Shown here: piece by piece, positions 55,098 through 63,592 of the stretch | Numbering within the stretch: position 1 is the first letter of the stretch | Layout: each line of letters opens with the position of its first letter | NCBI GenBank assembly: GCA_905221605.1 | Contig: CAJNDS010000358.1 | Span: 392,501 to 456,500 of the forward strand | Source of the DNA: Symbiodinium natans | Lineage: Eukaryota > Sar > Dinophyceae > Suessiales > Symbiodiniaceae | DNA length: 64,000 nucleotides | Direction of reading: 5' to 3' | Program-made: the position numbers and the translations under genes | Notes under the pieces: model-generated | What the model was told of the DNA's origin: nothing | Databases searched by the model: none | Seen by the model: only the letters and a program-made list of their open reading frames with translations

Positions 55098-58000
55098 CTA
55101 GGTTCTCTGCAGCCGTCCTAAACCCTAAACCCCAAACCCCAAGCCCTAAACCCTAAACCCTAAACGCAAAAGATCGCCCAGAGGCCAGGGACAACCGAAG
55201 TGGACCCCTGAGTCGATGTACCCCAGGAACCGACAGGATTGTGGGGTTTAGGGCTTACCGTTGAGGGCCTAGGGTTCTTTTTAGGGTTATGGTACATTTA
55301 GGGTTTAGGCTGTTTAGGGTCTAGGGTTTAGGGTTTAGGGTTTAGGGCTGAGGAGTCGTTTTCTCCAAAGCCCTATAAACCTCCGAGGAATGGTCCACGG
55401 CATCTCGATGCTGTTGGACTTGATGAACCTGGGCGCTGTCTTCGTGTTCATCTGCATGGTGGCAGCTGACTGAGGAGGTTCACTTCTGTGTGGTTTTTGT
55501 CGGGGGACCTTACATACACATACATATATGTATATATATATATATGCACATATGATATGATATGATATGTATATATATATATATATATGTATGGTTTATG
55601 TATACGGCTACGGCTGCGTGATTTCTGTTATGTGATATGTATTGTTGGTGTATGAGATAAGATATATGGATGTACGACATCTGACACATAGCTGGCTGCT
55701 ATCGAACATAGCTTCGTCGTCGCGCATGCCGGGTTTTCGTGAGTCGGAGCCACCAAGGGTTCAAGAGGTTCAAGGTTTCAGCTTCGGCAGTAGCATTTGG
55801 CATGTTTCCCCCCTATATTAACAGTCCTTCATAGGCTTTGTAATAGGGGGTACCCTAATCCCTATATGAAGGGGAACATCCCAATTTAGCACGCGCAACT
55901 GTTCTGACTTATCCTCGGAGGACGGCGAATGGTCGATGGGACCGGCAGTGAGTGTTGGCTTTATGTGGGCCAATGCCGCTGGTGGCTAGTGGTCTCTAAA
56001 ACCTGGTCGGATTTGGCATGGCAAGCACCGTTGGAAATCAGCCTGGGCGTAGCGCTGGGGTTCAGCCAAATTTGGGGTTTAGGGTATTCCTGGGCCCCCG
56101 CTAATCATTTTCTTAACGCTTTTCAGAAGCCTCTTTAAACCAAGAAGGGCACGCTTGTTATTCCTAGCTTCTGGTTTGAGGTCTATAGGGTTTAGGCCAG
56201 GGGTCCTAAACCCTAGACCGTCTAAAGTGTTCCCCATGAAGCTCTTTCGGATTTGGGAAGTGCGCCCGAAAGCATGAGCCCTAAAATGTCAGGCAGGTGT
56301 GAAGAAAATAGGCTGAAGCAAAGGACGTGCTGGGTTACTGGGTTTAGGGTTGAAGGTTTAGGGCTGGTGGGCTCGTTGAAGAGTTGAGAGACATCCCTCC
56401 TCCGAAGACTCGAGCATAAGTACCCGCGAGCGCTTTCGGAATGAAAAATGTCGGTTGCCGTGTGCGTCAGGGAAGGCAAAGCTGTTCCCATAGCGCCCTT
56501 AAAAGCCCTTAGGCCCCTTAACTAGCACTTTTGAAACCCCGCCACTAGACACCAAAAACCCCGAGCAGGAATTCAAGGGAACCCTTCTCAAAAGCCTGAA
56601 CGTGGGCACTTCAACTCCTCAGGGACGGTTCTGGGGCTCTTGTGGTTTTGTATTTTGGTTGGGGTGGTTTAGAGTTCAGGTTTTAGGGTTTAGCCGGGTT
56701 AGCCCTAAACCCTTAACCCCAAACCCTAAACCTTAAACCCTGGACCCATTTGATTGATTGCCCAGCGGTTGCCCCCTTTCGGTTTTGGTTTTCTATTGTA
56801 AACGTAACCAGCCCCCCTGTTCCCCTAAACCTTGAAACCTTAGACCCTAAACTCAACAACCCTAAATCCCTAAACCGTAAAACCCTAAACCCTAGACTCA
56901 AAGACCCTAAAACCCTCAACCCTAAACCCTAAACCCCTAAACTCAAAAACACTGAGACCCTACGTAACCCAAGCATGGACCCTTTGGGGTTGTGCCCTTA
57001 CGTGGTTTTGGGGGCCCCTCTCAAGGCCTCGGGCAACGAGCTCGCCGATCTGAACGGCTTGATACCCAGAGCTGACGGTTTAGGGTTTAGGGTTTAGGGT
57101 TGAGGGTTGAGGGTTTAGGGTTTAGGGTTTAGGCTTCAGGTTCAAGGATGCAAGGGTTCAGGGGGGTTTATTTGCTGAAGGCGATTTGGGGTTTGAGGCT
57201 TGGGCTTCGAGTGTAGGGGGGCTTGGAAGGGACGCTTCTAGGAGCCCTTAAACGACCCTAAGCCCCTACGTACCCTGATCCTTAAACCCTAAACCCTAAA
57301 CCCTAAACCTCAAACCTTAAACCTTAAGCCCTAATCCTATGACTTTGGGTAACAACTAGGGATATGTACGGGCATGTTTACTTGCCGGCTCTGGGCATGG
57401 GTTTTGCGGATTTACATTCAGGGAAAGGGTTTTGGAGGGGGCCTTAGGGCATCTAGTCTGCTTCGGTCCAATCCCTAAACCCTAAACCCTCTCTGAACTG
57501 GTCAGTTTGGGGGGGATAGGGCTTTCGAGCTTCATTGCACGCCTCCATGGCGCCTCCACTCCACTCAGCCGGATAAGACCGGACCCAAACTAAAGCCCAG
57601 GAAACCCTAGACCCTAAACCGGGTGAGGGTCCCTGAGCCCCAAACCCCTAAGTCCCAAAACTGAAATCCCTGAAGCCTGACTCCTAGTTCCCACACCCCA
57701 AACTCTCGATGTGGCAGCTGCCCCAAAATGACCATAAAGGCAGGCCTTAAACCTAAATCCCCAAACCCTAAACCCCAAACCCTAAACCCCAAACCCTAAA
57801 CCCTAAACCCCAAACCCTAAACCCTAAACCCTAAACGTATGTGTCGTTGATTACATTTTCTTGAGGCATAAACGAAGCGCCAGCGTTGGAGGCCGCGAAG
57901 GGCCGGCATTTGTCGGGTGACGGGATTAGGGTTTAGGGCTAGGGTCTAGGGTTTAGGGTTTAGGGTTTAGGGTTTAGGGTTTAGGGTTTAGGGTTTAGGG

Positions 58001-58501
58001 TTTAGGTTTAGGGTTTAGGGTATAGGGTTTAGGGTTTAGGGCTAGGATTTAGGGCTTAGGGTTTAGGGTTGAGGGTTTAGGGTTTAGGATTTAGGGTACT
58101 TTGCAGGCAACAGTCATGGCCCAACTAAGGGCGCAAACCTAAATTTCGGTTTGGGGGTTTAGGGTTTCAAAAATTTATGTACTCGCCTACACCCCGAGGC
58201 CCAAAAGGCCCAAACCCCTAAGCCCCCAACTCTAAACCCTATAAACCCTAGATTGCAGCTCTTCCCGTCCGAAGCCCTACACCCTAGATCCTGAACCCTA
58301 GTAGTAAAGCCTGTCTAAATCATATCAAGCCCAGAGAAAAAGAAAAACAAAAACACCCAAACCCTAAACCCTAAACCCTAAACCCTAAACCCTAAGCCCT
58401 AAACCCTAAACCCTAAACCCTACCCTAAACCCTAAACCCAAGTAAACCTTGTGGAAGGAGTTACGGGTGGCCGAGAATCGCCTTCAGAGTTGCGAGGGGC
58501 C
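42206..58501 (+). CDS. Leucine-rich-repeat protein exons (partial, split around another gene)
   Basis: Four exons encode SDS22-like leucine-rich repeats: 42206-42239, 43096-43153, 57026-57070 and 58461-58501. The first two join through a GC donor to give LSTLDLSQNKLTTL. The second ends in phase 0 at SLPSLTVLN and the third starts in phase 0 with ASGNELADLNGL, so the 22-residue repeat register is kept exactly across a 13.9-kb gap. The TMEM205-like gene lies inside that gap on the same strand. Either the LRR gene hosts it in an intron, or these are parts of two related LRR genes. LRR proteins of this type bind partner proteins, often in cilia or in phosphatase regulation; no specific role can be inferred. 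Start and end not found. Confidence 0.6.
43096..43153 (+). CDS. LRR exon 2
   Basis: Encodes NKLTTLTGLGSLPSLTVLN, a canonical leucine-rich repeat. Acceptor GGCTCCAG, GC donor in phase 0. CCCTAAA upstream, TTTAGGG downstream. Confidence 0.8.
43876..43926 (+). CDS. TMEM205-like, exon 1
   Basis: Starts at ATG and encodes MADESLSGHEIPEDLAR. GT donor running into TTTTAGG. Confidence 0.55.
43876..55473 (+). CDS. TMEM205-like (DUF4149) membrane protein, about 11 exons
   Basis: Proposed exons 43876-43926, 44360-44411, 44586-44641, 45250-45322, 45557-45597, 46063-46104, 46633-46659, 52956-53003, 53532-53653, 54677-54759 and 55388-55473 join in phase to about 226 codons, a normal length for this family. 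The start ATG has a good context (GAGCCATGG). Family hallmarks appear in order: IVSFLGAAYAFGSN (helix with conserved FG), RSQLFGPYE and FPEFFALQTAS (family LQSKLFP.YF region), a LAMLLALLLALIN helix, and KKKFGMVHGISMLLDLMN, which matches the terminal F..LHG.S.LLNL helix. About 20 residues expected after FGSN are missing, so one exon is probably unrecognised. TMEM205-type proteins are four-helix membrane proteins of unclear biochemical role. Donors again mix GT, GC and GA. Confidence 0.75.
44166..44292 (-). repeat. CCCTACA then CCCTAAA array
   Basis: Five CCCTACA units pass into about twelve CCCTAAA units upstream of exon 44360-44411. Confidence 0.97.
44360..44411 (+). CDS. TMEM205-like, exon 2
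   Basis: Encodes RCCVGVGTAVPLLLIVP, a hydrophobic segment. Acceptor TCAAAG, GT donor. Confidence 0.5.
44586..44641 (+). CDS. TMEM205-like, exon 3
   Basis: Encodes EYGRTEPFYRLAALCVPR. GC donor. Confidence 0.45.
45109..45240 (-). repeat. CCCTAAA array of about 18 units
   Basis: C-rich array directly upstream of exon 45250-45322. Confidence 0.97.
45250..45322 (+). CDS. TMEM205-like, exon 4
   Basis: Encodes VLPALILSVLLQAADSRAPA and then ASSQ. Acceptor GCAAAG, GC donor. Confidence 0.5.
45557..45597 (+). CDS. TMEM205-like, exon 5
   Basis: Encodes LLFLVGLQIGPLK between a strong acceptor (ATTTGCAG) and a strong donor (GTAAGA). An alternative longer exon could begin at the acceptor TTTACAG at 45480. 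Confidence 0.6.
46063..46104 (+). CDS. TMEM205-like, exon 6
   Basis: Encodes IVSFLGAAYAFGSN. Acceptor CTGCAAG, GC donor. This is the family's first conserved helix. Confidence 0.7.
46633..46659 (+). CDS. TMEM205-like, exon 7
   Basis: Encodes RSQLFGPYE after TTCGCAG; GT donor running into TTTGGGTTTAGGG. Upstream open sequence from 46570 (IWPANVRSLLQG) may also be coding. Confidence 0.55.
47451..47550. mobile_element. Foldback element, family J copy 1
   Basis: Left ATGTTCTCCGTTATACT and right AGTATAAGGGGAACAT are inverted. Related elements at 55801-55880 and 59434-59497. Confidence 0.7.
48110..48330. repeat. Minisatellite with 60-80 base units
   Basis: Units containing GCAGCTCTGGAGCTG and CAATCTCAAAAGACACCTGC occur three times, alternating with GAAGCAGCAG pieces. 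Produces a spurious minus-strand open frame. Confidence 0.9.
48765..48845 (+). CDS. Possible charged exon, unassigned
   Basis: Open segment between two TTTAGGG arrays encoding VLDKEEVLRDEALRRSRAGS and then EKRPSPPSRQQ. It looks protein-like, with a helical charged start and a Pro/Ser/Arg tail, but no splice-phase link to a neighbour was established. Confidence 0.35.
50225..50700 (+). CDS. WD40-like coding fragments
   Basis: A segment from ATG at 50225 encodes CWVACLPGTQGQTLLAGLAD and then NSKITLLGFDVG, resembling a WD40 blade. A second segment at 50602-50700, after acceptor GGCCCAG, encodes GDRRVLVAVHATEVAFFNLE, also blade-like. They are in separate frames, so probably exons. Assignment rests on general WD40 resemblance only. 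Confidence 0.35.
51330..51630 (+). pseudogene. Possible alpha-carbonic-anhydrase fragment
   Basis: Segment 51330-51458 encodes SQQPVLEV and VVENSASVLSLQ, which could correspond to the family's QSPI-D and NNGHSVQV stretches. Segment 51559-51627 encodes LYIELRGMSGDVFDHYHFHA and PS, where HYHFHAPS resembles the zinc-ligand strand QFHFHAPSEH. Stops lie between and after them, so either short introns or decay is involved. Confidence 0.3.
51846..52355 (+). CDS. 169-codon open frame, unrecognised
   Basis: The longest complex, non-repetitive open frame in the window. Residue composition is balanced and protein-like; pieces include NDIGKCLIAYQCLHKAF, EKITGLILATPDEQLGG and PRAWHEFQSFPDNRPEFKAR. It may be preceded by a coding exon. 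No family recognised; transposon-derived origin is possible since it sits in an isolated island. Confidence 0.45.
   Translation: MVYGALEIKASRSGRDAPLKGNDIGKCLIAYQCLHKAFRTYKGRCQFAFPKNRSAINKQLVTAEKITGLILATPDEQLGGLRVEARATCPEFGCQGTPEDMALRCERRLKVFTVLMMYSVLNFMEKPVQAYKAEIPRAWHEFQSFPDNRPEFKARRLAWFKFLATCGHM
52956..53003 (+). CDS. TMEM205-like, exon 8
   Basis: Encodes AACFPEFFALQTASRL after acceptor CATGCAG. GC donor in phase 0; a GT donor at 53026 abutting a TTTAGGG array is an alternative. Confidence 0.7.
53400..53520 (-). repeat. CCCCAAA then CCCTAAA array
   Basis: Six CCCCAAA units pass into about eleven CCCTAAA units upstream of exon 53532-53653. Confidence 0.95.
53532..53653 (+). CDS. TMEM205-like, exon 9
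   Basis: Encodes ASCLAALGGHWATSPAWDVA and then NLAMLLALLLALINQSLGAL. The second part is a membrane helix followed by the family's N..VLG element. GC donor. Confidence 0.8.
54531..54693 (+). repeat. Three copies of an exon-edge sequence
   Basis: GTCAGCCTCTACAAGCAGCA at 54531, GTCAGCCTCTACAAG at 54624, and GTCAGTCTCTACAAGCAGCA at 54672. The first two copies stop at CCCTAAA-type repeats; the third continues as exon 10. Confidence 0.85.
54677..54759 (+). CDS. TMEM205-like, exon 10
   Basis: Encodes LYKQHLKDASSNAPLLSEAS and then KEVKKKF. Acceptor GGTCAG, proposed GA donor giving Gly at the junction. Confidence 0.72.
54774..54940 (+). repeat. TTTAGGG array of about 23 units
   Basis: G-rich array after exon 10 with TTAGGG, TTCAGGG and AAGGTGT interruptions. 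Confidence 0.96.
55004..55097. repeat. Poly-T then poly-G run
   Basis: A T run of about 20 is followed by about 70 consecutive G residues. Such a run may be an assembly or sequencing artefact in length. Confidence 0.95.
55388..55473 (+). CDS. TMEM205-like, terminal exon
   Basis: Encodes MVHGISMLLDLMNLGAVFVF and then ICMVAAD, TGA stop. The HGISMLL.LMN sequence is the family's C-terminal helix. Confidence 0.8.
55510..55592. repeat. TA/TGATA microsatellite
   Basis: Imperfect TA repeats just downstream of the TMEM205-like stop codon. Confidence 0.9.
55801..55880. mobile_element. Foldback element, family J copy 2
   Basis: Left ATGTTTCCCCCCTATA and right TATATGAAGGGGAACAT. It shares the AGGGGGTACC.TAATCCCTAT core with copy 1. 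Confidence 0.7.
55930..56060 (+). CDS. Possible exon, unassigned
   Basis: Open segment encoding VDGTGSECWLYVGQCRWWLV and then VSKTWSDLAWQAPLEISLGV. Tryptophan-rich and protein-like, but not placed in a gene. Confidence 0.25.
57026..57070 (+). CDS. LRR exon 3
   Basis: Encodes ASGNELADLNGLIPR after acceptor TCTCAAG. GC donor; a GT donor at 57078 abutting a TTTAGGG array would add Ala-Asp. Confidence 0.68.
57945..58095 (+). repeat. TTTAGGG array of about 20 units
   Basis: G-rich array with several single-base variants. Confidence 0.95.
58461..58501 (+). CDS. LRR exon 4
   Basis: Encodes LRVAENRLQSCEG, a leucine-rich repeat core. Acceptor AAGGAG, GT donor. A few residues are missing between this and LRR exon 3, so a further exon is likely in between. 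Confidence 0.6.
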
Positions 58502-60442
58502 GTGGACGGAGCCCCCGAGGGACTGGTTTAGGGTTTAGGGTTTAGGGTTCAGGGTTTAGGGTTTAGGGTTTAGGGTTTAGGGTTACCGGGTTTAGGGTTA
58601 CAGGGTTTAGGGTTTAGGTCTTGTGAAAACTTGTTTTTTGGGCGGGGACTTTGTGCAAGTAAGGCACGGCTTCCAGAGCTTCACCGCTTAGGCTTCCAGG
58701 CGTTTAGTGCCTCAGGTTTGAAGGTTAAAACGGGGAGGAACCTAGAAACCCTAAAGCCAAACACCTAAACCCTAAACCCTAAACCCTAAACCCTAAACGC
58801 CCCAAACGTTAAGAATCCTATAAGCCCGAAAAAGCCTCCAGGGGCGTTGTAGGAAGGCATTGGGGTTTGAGGGGCGTCGTCCTGCTTCTTCGATGTTTTT
58901 GGGTTTAGGGTTCAGGGCTTCAACTAATGAAGCATAAACACCACCTAAAACCCCCAAACCCCCAAAAACCTGTAAAGCGCTCATTTACACAGGAAGCTAA
59001 AGATCCTCTTAGAACCCCTACGCCTTGGATATGTTCAGGGCTTTGCTTTTCAAAGTCTGGTGGGCGACCTGCTGGAAGGATTGTTTATGGAGGGGAAAGA
59101 TGGGGATTGGGTGTGGTGGAAATATCGACGGGGTTGGGGCTTTGGGGTTTAGGGTCAGGGCTTAGGGTTTGGGGTTGAGGGTCTAATCTATTCGAGCCAA
59201 ATGTGGCTCAACAGTAGTGCTTTGGGGGCCTTTTTTGGGGCTTCCGGGACCCTAAACCCGAAACCGAAACCCTAAACCCTAAACCCTAAACCCTAAAGAT
59301 CTCTCAGCCCGAGGAGTGTCTTTAGGCACACGGTTTGGCCTCAACACCAGGTTTAGGGTTTAGGGTTCGGGGTTTAGGGTTTAGGGTTTAGGGTTGATTG
59401 TTCAGGATTTAGGGTTTAGGGTTTAGGGTTGGGATGCTCCCCAGTCCTTAATAGGGGTCAGAATAAGGGGTACTGGAATCCCTATTAGGGATGTAGGGGT
59501 TCAGGGGTTCAGGGGCTAAGGGTTTAGGGGTTTAGGTTTAGGGGTTTAGGGGTCTGGGGCTTGGGATTTAATACTCCTTGGTCGGATCTTGAGGTTGAGG
59601 GTATTTTGGGGCGGAGGGTCAGGGCTCTGGGTTGAGCTTCAGGGCTCTAGGGCTTCGTGGCTTTAGGGCTTCAGACCCTAAACACAAAGCCCCAAAGCCC
59701 CAAACCCCAAACCCCAAACCCCAAACTACCCCAAACCCCAAACCCCAAACCCCAAACCCCATTACCAAACCCTAAACCCTAAACCCTAAATCCTAAATCC
59801 TAAACCCCAATCGCAAAACCTCGGCGGCCTTTGTGGCTCAAAGGGTCGGAGTCTCCGACCCCTCTGGGCGCACGCTCGGCCCGTTGACAAGCCAGAGCCT
59901 CGATCATGTCCCAGGCGCATGGAGGGTTTAGGGTTTAGGGTTTAGGGTTTAGGGTTTAGGGTTTAGGGTTTAGGGTTTAGGGTTTAGAGGGCTTCGGGCT
60001 TAGGGCTTAGGGCTTAGAGCTTCTTTACACTTTGGGCTTACGTTTTTGGAGATCGCAATGCACTGAGGTTGCTGGGCAATTTCGTGTTGGGTTGTTCAGG
60101 GGGTACAGTCTTGGTAATGGTTAGTTTTAGGGGAACATTTTCCCTTACCAACTTCCACAGACTTGTCCTGGTATAGGGTCTTAGGCTCTGTCATGTTTTA
60201 GTTGGCAAAAGGGGCCAGACCCTAAACCCTGAACCCTAAACCCTAAACCCCGAACCTCCTAAACCCTAACCCCTACACCCTAAACCCTAAAGCTTAAAGC
60301 CTAAACCCTAAACCCTAAACCTAAACCCTAAATCGTAGCTTTGGAGCAGACTGTCCCCAAGAACTCTGGCTTTAGGGCTTTCATGACTCATATGCAGTGG
60401 GCTCGACCCCATAGGCGAAACCCAAGGCTCCCCCGGGTTTAG

Positions 60443-60568
60443 GGTTTAGGGTTTCGGGTTTAGGGTTCAGGTTTAGGGTTTAGGGTTTAGGGTTTAGGGT
60501 TTAGGGTTTAGGGTTTAGGGTTTAGGGTTTAGGGTTTAGGGTTTAGGGTTTAGGGTTTAGGGTTTAGA
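60443..60568 (+). repeat. TTTAGGG array of about 17 units
   Basis: G-rich array. A second of about eight units lies at 60674-60734, on the far side of a foldback-like segment. Confidence 0.97.
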
Positions 60569-60769
60569 AAAGGTAGTTACATGGTCCATGCATACTCGGA
60601 CCCCGGTTCCCTTACTGTACTCCTCACATGGCCCCTTAAATTCGCCTAGCGGATCCTTGCAAAAGGGTCCCTTAGGGTTTAGGGTTTAGGGTTTAGGGTT
60701 TAGGGTTTAGGGTTTAGGGTTTAGGGTTTAGGGTACGATCTTAGGGGTCCAAGGTAGAGCCCTTTCTAA

Positions 60770-60904
60770 GGGTAGTTGCATGGGTCCTTAATATGGTTCC
60801 TTACCGTCTCTAAAGGGTTCTGAGGTATGGGCCCTTGGGTTGTATAGGGTATATAAGGGGTATATAAGGGGGCCCGTTACTAAGGGACCATGTAACTATC
60901 CTAA
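60770..60904. mobile_element. Foldback element, family E copy 2
   Basis: Left GGGTAGTTGCATGGGTCC and right GGGACCATGTAACTATCC. Its interior GGTTCTGAGGTATGGGCCC matches copy 1 at 5315-5460. Confidence 0.8.
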
Positions 60905-61264
60905 GATCAAAACCCCCAAAAAAGGCCAACCGAACGCCGAAAAGTCCCCAAAGCCCTCGAAACCCTCTAAACCCTCGAAACCCTATAATTTCCAGAAACC
61001 CTCTAAACCCCCCGAACCCGCTATAAACCTCGGACCCTAGACCCTAATCCCTACACCCTCAACCCTAAACTCGAAACCCCAAACGCTAGCCGTGAGTGGG
61101 GTCCCCAGACGGATTTAGGGCTTCGGGATGTGGCGCGCACTAACCTTGCTGTTTGGTGGGTTTTGGGTTTAGGGTTTAGGGTTTAGGGTTTAGGGTTTAG
61201 GGTTTAGGGTTTAGGGTTTACTGAACCTCCTTTTGCCGCAATCCTTCCCCCGACGTCCACGCAG

Positions 61265-61300
61265 GTGGAGAAGGCGCAGAAGCTGCTCAAGGCATCGGCT
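61265..61300 (+). CDS. Possible helical exon
   Basis: After acceptor TCCACGCAG, encodes VEKAQKLLKASA. Charged helical character suggests a coiled coil. It may belong with 62670-62723 and 63545-63592 in one gene running off the window. Confidence 0.45.
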
Positions 61301-61575
61301 GCCTTGAGACATAGGGTTTAGGGTTTACAGTAGGGTTTAGTGTTTAGTCTTCCGGGTTCAGGGTTTAGGTTTCAGGGTTTAGGGTTTAGGGTTCAGGGTT
61401 TAGGGATTAGGGTTTAGGGTTTGGGCTTTTTAAGGGGGTGTTTTCAAAGGGGGTATGTAACCCAATGTTCCCTCCTACTCCCTAAGGCTCCCGTTGGAGC
61501 TCAGAGAACTGTAGGCTTCAAGGGGTTAGGGCTTATAGGGTTTTTCGGGTTTATAGGGTTTTACAGGGTTATGGT

Positions 61576-61831
61576 TAAGCCCCTCCCTCGCCCCTCCCCC
61601 CTCTCCCCCCTCTCCCCCCTCGCCCCCCCTCTCCCCCCTCCCCCTCTCCCCCCCCTCCCCCCCCCCTCTCCCCCCTCTCCCCCTCTCCCCCCCTCTCCCC
61701 CCTCTCCCCCCCCTCTCCCCCCAGTCTCCCCCCCTCTCCCCCCTCTTCCCACTCCCTCTCCCCCCCTCCCCCCTCTCCCCTCTCCCCCCTCTCCCCCGCT
61801 CCCCCTCTCCCCCCTCTCCCCCCTCTCCCCC
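61576..61831. repeat. CCCCTCT low-complexity tract
   Basis: Irregular CCCCCTCT repeats giving a spurious Pro/Ser open frame. Confidence 0.97.
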
Positions 61832-62669
61832 TAGGGTACCTAGCTACCCTTAGATATAGATCATTGCTGGGACAAGTGAACTGGGCTTTTGCTCAGTAGC
61901 TTCAGTTGGGGGGTTTAGGGTTTACAGTAGGTTTTAGGGCTCAGGGCGTAGGGAGGCACTGTGCAACCTTATCATGGTAGCTTGGGCTAGGTTACGTTCA
62001 TAAGGGTATTGTATTAAGGTACTACGTGCCCTTATCTACATTTTCTTAGAAGGGCAATGTAGGAATTATTCGTGTGTATTTTCTGAGAGTTCTTATGCAA
62101 ATATTAGTGTTATGGAATTAAATTTAGGCTTCTCACTCAGTGACAGACACCTGCTGTCAGACCCTAAACCCCACACCCTAAACCCTAAGCCCTAAGCCCT
62201 GAGCCCTGAGCCCTAAGCCCTAAGCCCTAAGCCCTAAAGCACGAACAGGGAAAGGAGGAAAGACAAGTAGTTTTGGGGTTTAGGGTTTAGGGTTTAGGGT
62301 TTAGGTCTTTTTTGCGTTTAGACGTTGCAGTTCAACATTAGAGTGCGAAAGGGCTGCGGTGTGCGAGAGGTCATTTCTGGAGGCCCACTTCACAGGGGCC
62401 CCTACAGATACCCTCACGCTTTTCGTTCTTCCTTAGTTTCGCTTGTTGGGGGCTCTGTTTATGAGGGGTTTTGTTTGTACCAGAGTGACATGATACATCA
62501 TGCGTAGTGGACCGTTTTGCAGTTATGGTGGTCTCACGTTTCAGTCGATGAAACGTTCGACACAGGAAGCCTAGTTGGAAAGGACCTTTATGGTCCAAGA
62601 CATCCCCGGCCTCCCACCTCAACCCTAAACCCTAAACCCTAAACCCTAAACCCGAGGTGTCAACCTCAG

Positions 62670-62723
62670 GAACTGTCGATGACATCAAAGAAGCTGTGTC
62701 ACGCTGCCTCATCACTTTTAGAG
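62670..62723 (+). CDS. Possible helical exon
   Basis: After acceptor AACCTCAG, encodes TVDDIKEAVSRCLITFR, an amphipathic helix-like stretch. GC donor. CCCTAAA array upstream, TTTAGGG downstream. Confidence 0.45.
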
Positions 62724-62843
62724 GCGTCTACATGCGTCGTAGGGTTTAGGGTTTAGGGCTTCGGGTTTAGGATTTAAGGCGCGTGCCCTCACAACAAGTG
62801 TGACGCTCCATGGGGACGAGAGAAATTCGAACGGCTTCGACAT

Positions 62844-62956
62844 GCCCGAAGAGCCCAATACCCCCTAATTAAGGAACATAGCTTAAATCATGTTAAGGAT
62901 CCCTGTATAGTTGAAGGTATTTTCTTTATTTAAGGGGTATTGGGCTCTCTGGGTGA
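62844..62956. mobile_element. Foldback element, family C copy
   Basis: Left GCCCGAAGAGCCCAATACCC and right GGGGTATTGGGCTCTCTGGG. The right end is followed at once by GTGAG and an open segment encoding TAFITTILSEHGRCQCCCC. Confidence 0.8.
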
Positions 62957-63281
62957 GTGATCCCACTGCTTTCATCACGACCATCCTTTCCGAGCACGGC
63001 CGCTGCCAGTGTTGCTGTTGCTTTGTCCTTCTCGCAACCGAAGGAGCAAGGGGCAAGCGCCCAGGACCCTAATTAGCCCCTAAACCCTAAACACCCTCTT
63101 GATCCAAAGCGCACGCACGCATCTTCAACCCCCCCCCCCCCCCCTCCCATGCGAGGTGCCCTGCACCCTAAACCCTAAAACCTCAAACCTCTTCAGAAAG
63201 CCCTGAACGATCCAAATGACCCACTTCCCAAGTTATCGTCCCTTTTGGGGTGCTTATTGTAAGGCGTCCCTCTTATTCTGG

Positions 63282-63377
63282 GACCCAGAGTAGGCCCTTA
63301 TTCCCTGTTTTATGGCTTAGCTTCCCCTATAAGCCTCTTGAAACCAAGAAGGGCACCCTTTTTGTTCCTAGGTTTCT
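63282..63377. mobile_element. Foldback element, family B relative
   Basis: GGGACCCAGAGTAGGCCC at the left, with AGAAGGGCACCC and CCTAGGTTTCTCTTGG at the right. Similar to 10070-10166. Confidence 0.55.
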
Positions 63378-63382
63378 CTTGG

Positions 63383-63452
63383 CTAAACCCTAAACCCTAA
63401 ACCCTAAACCCTAAACCCTAAACCCTAAACCCTAAACCCTAAACCCTAAACC
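63383..63452 (-). repeat. CCCTAAA array of about 10 units
   Basis: C-rich array directly upstream of the exon-like segment at 63545. Confidence 0.97.
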
Positions 63453-63544
63453 CTGAACCCCTTATTAAGGCACCCCAAAGAGGGACCGGGCCATAACTTC
63501 GAGAACTGACCAAATGACTCCCTTGCGCGTGCGCGCGCGCGCAG

Positions 63545-63592
63545 GATGCAGAGATAGCACAGCTGCATACCAAGACCGACGCTTCCATCAAG
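63545..63592 (+). CDS. Possible helical exon
   Basis: After acceptor GCGCGCAG, encodes DAEIAQLHTKTDASIK. GC donor, with TTTAGGG repeats right after. A further short candidate (VIATK) follows the acceptor CATCGCAG at 63905. Confidence 0.45.
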
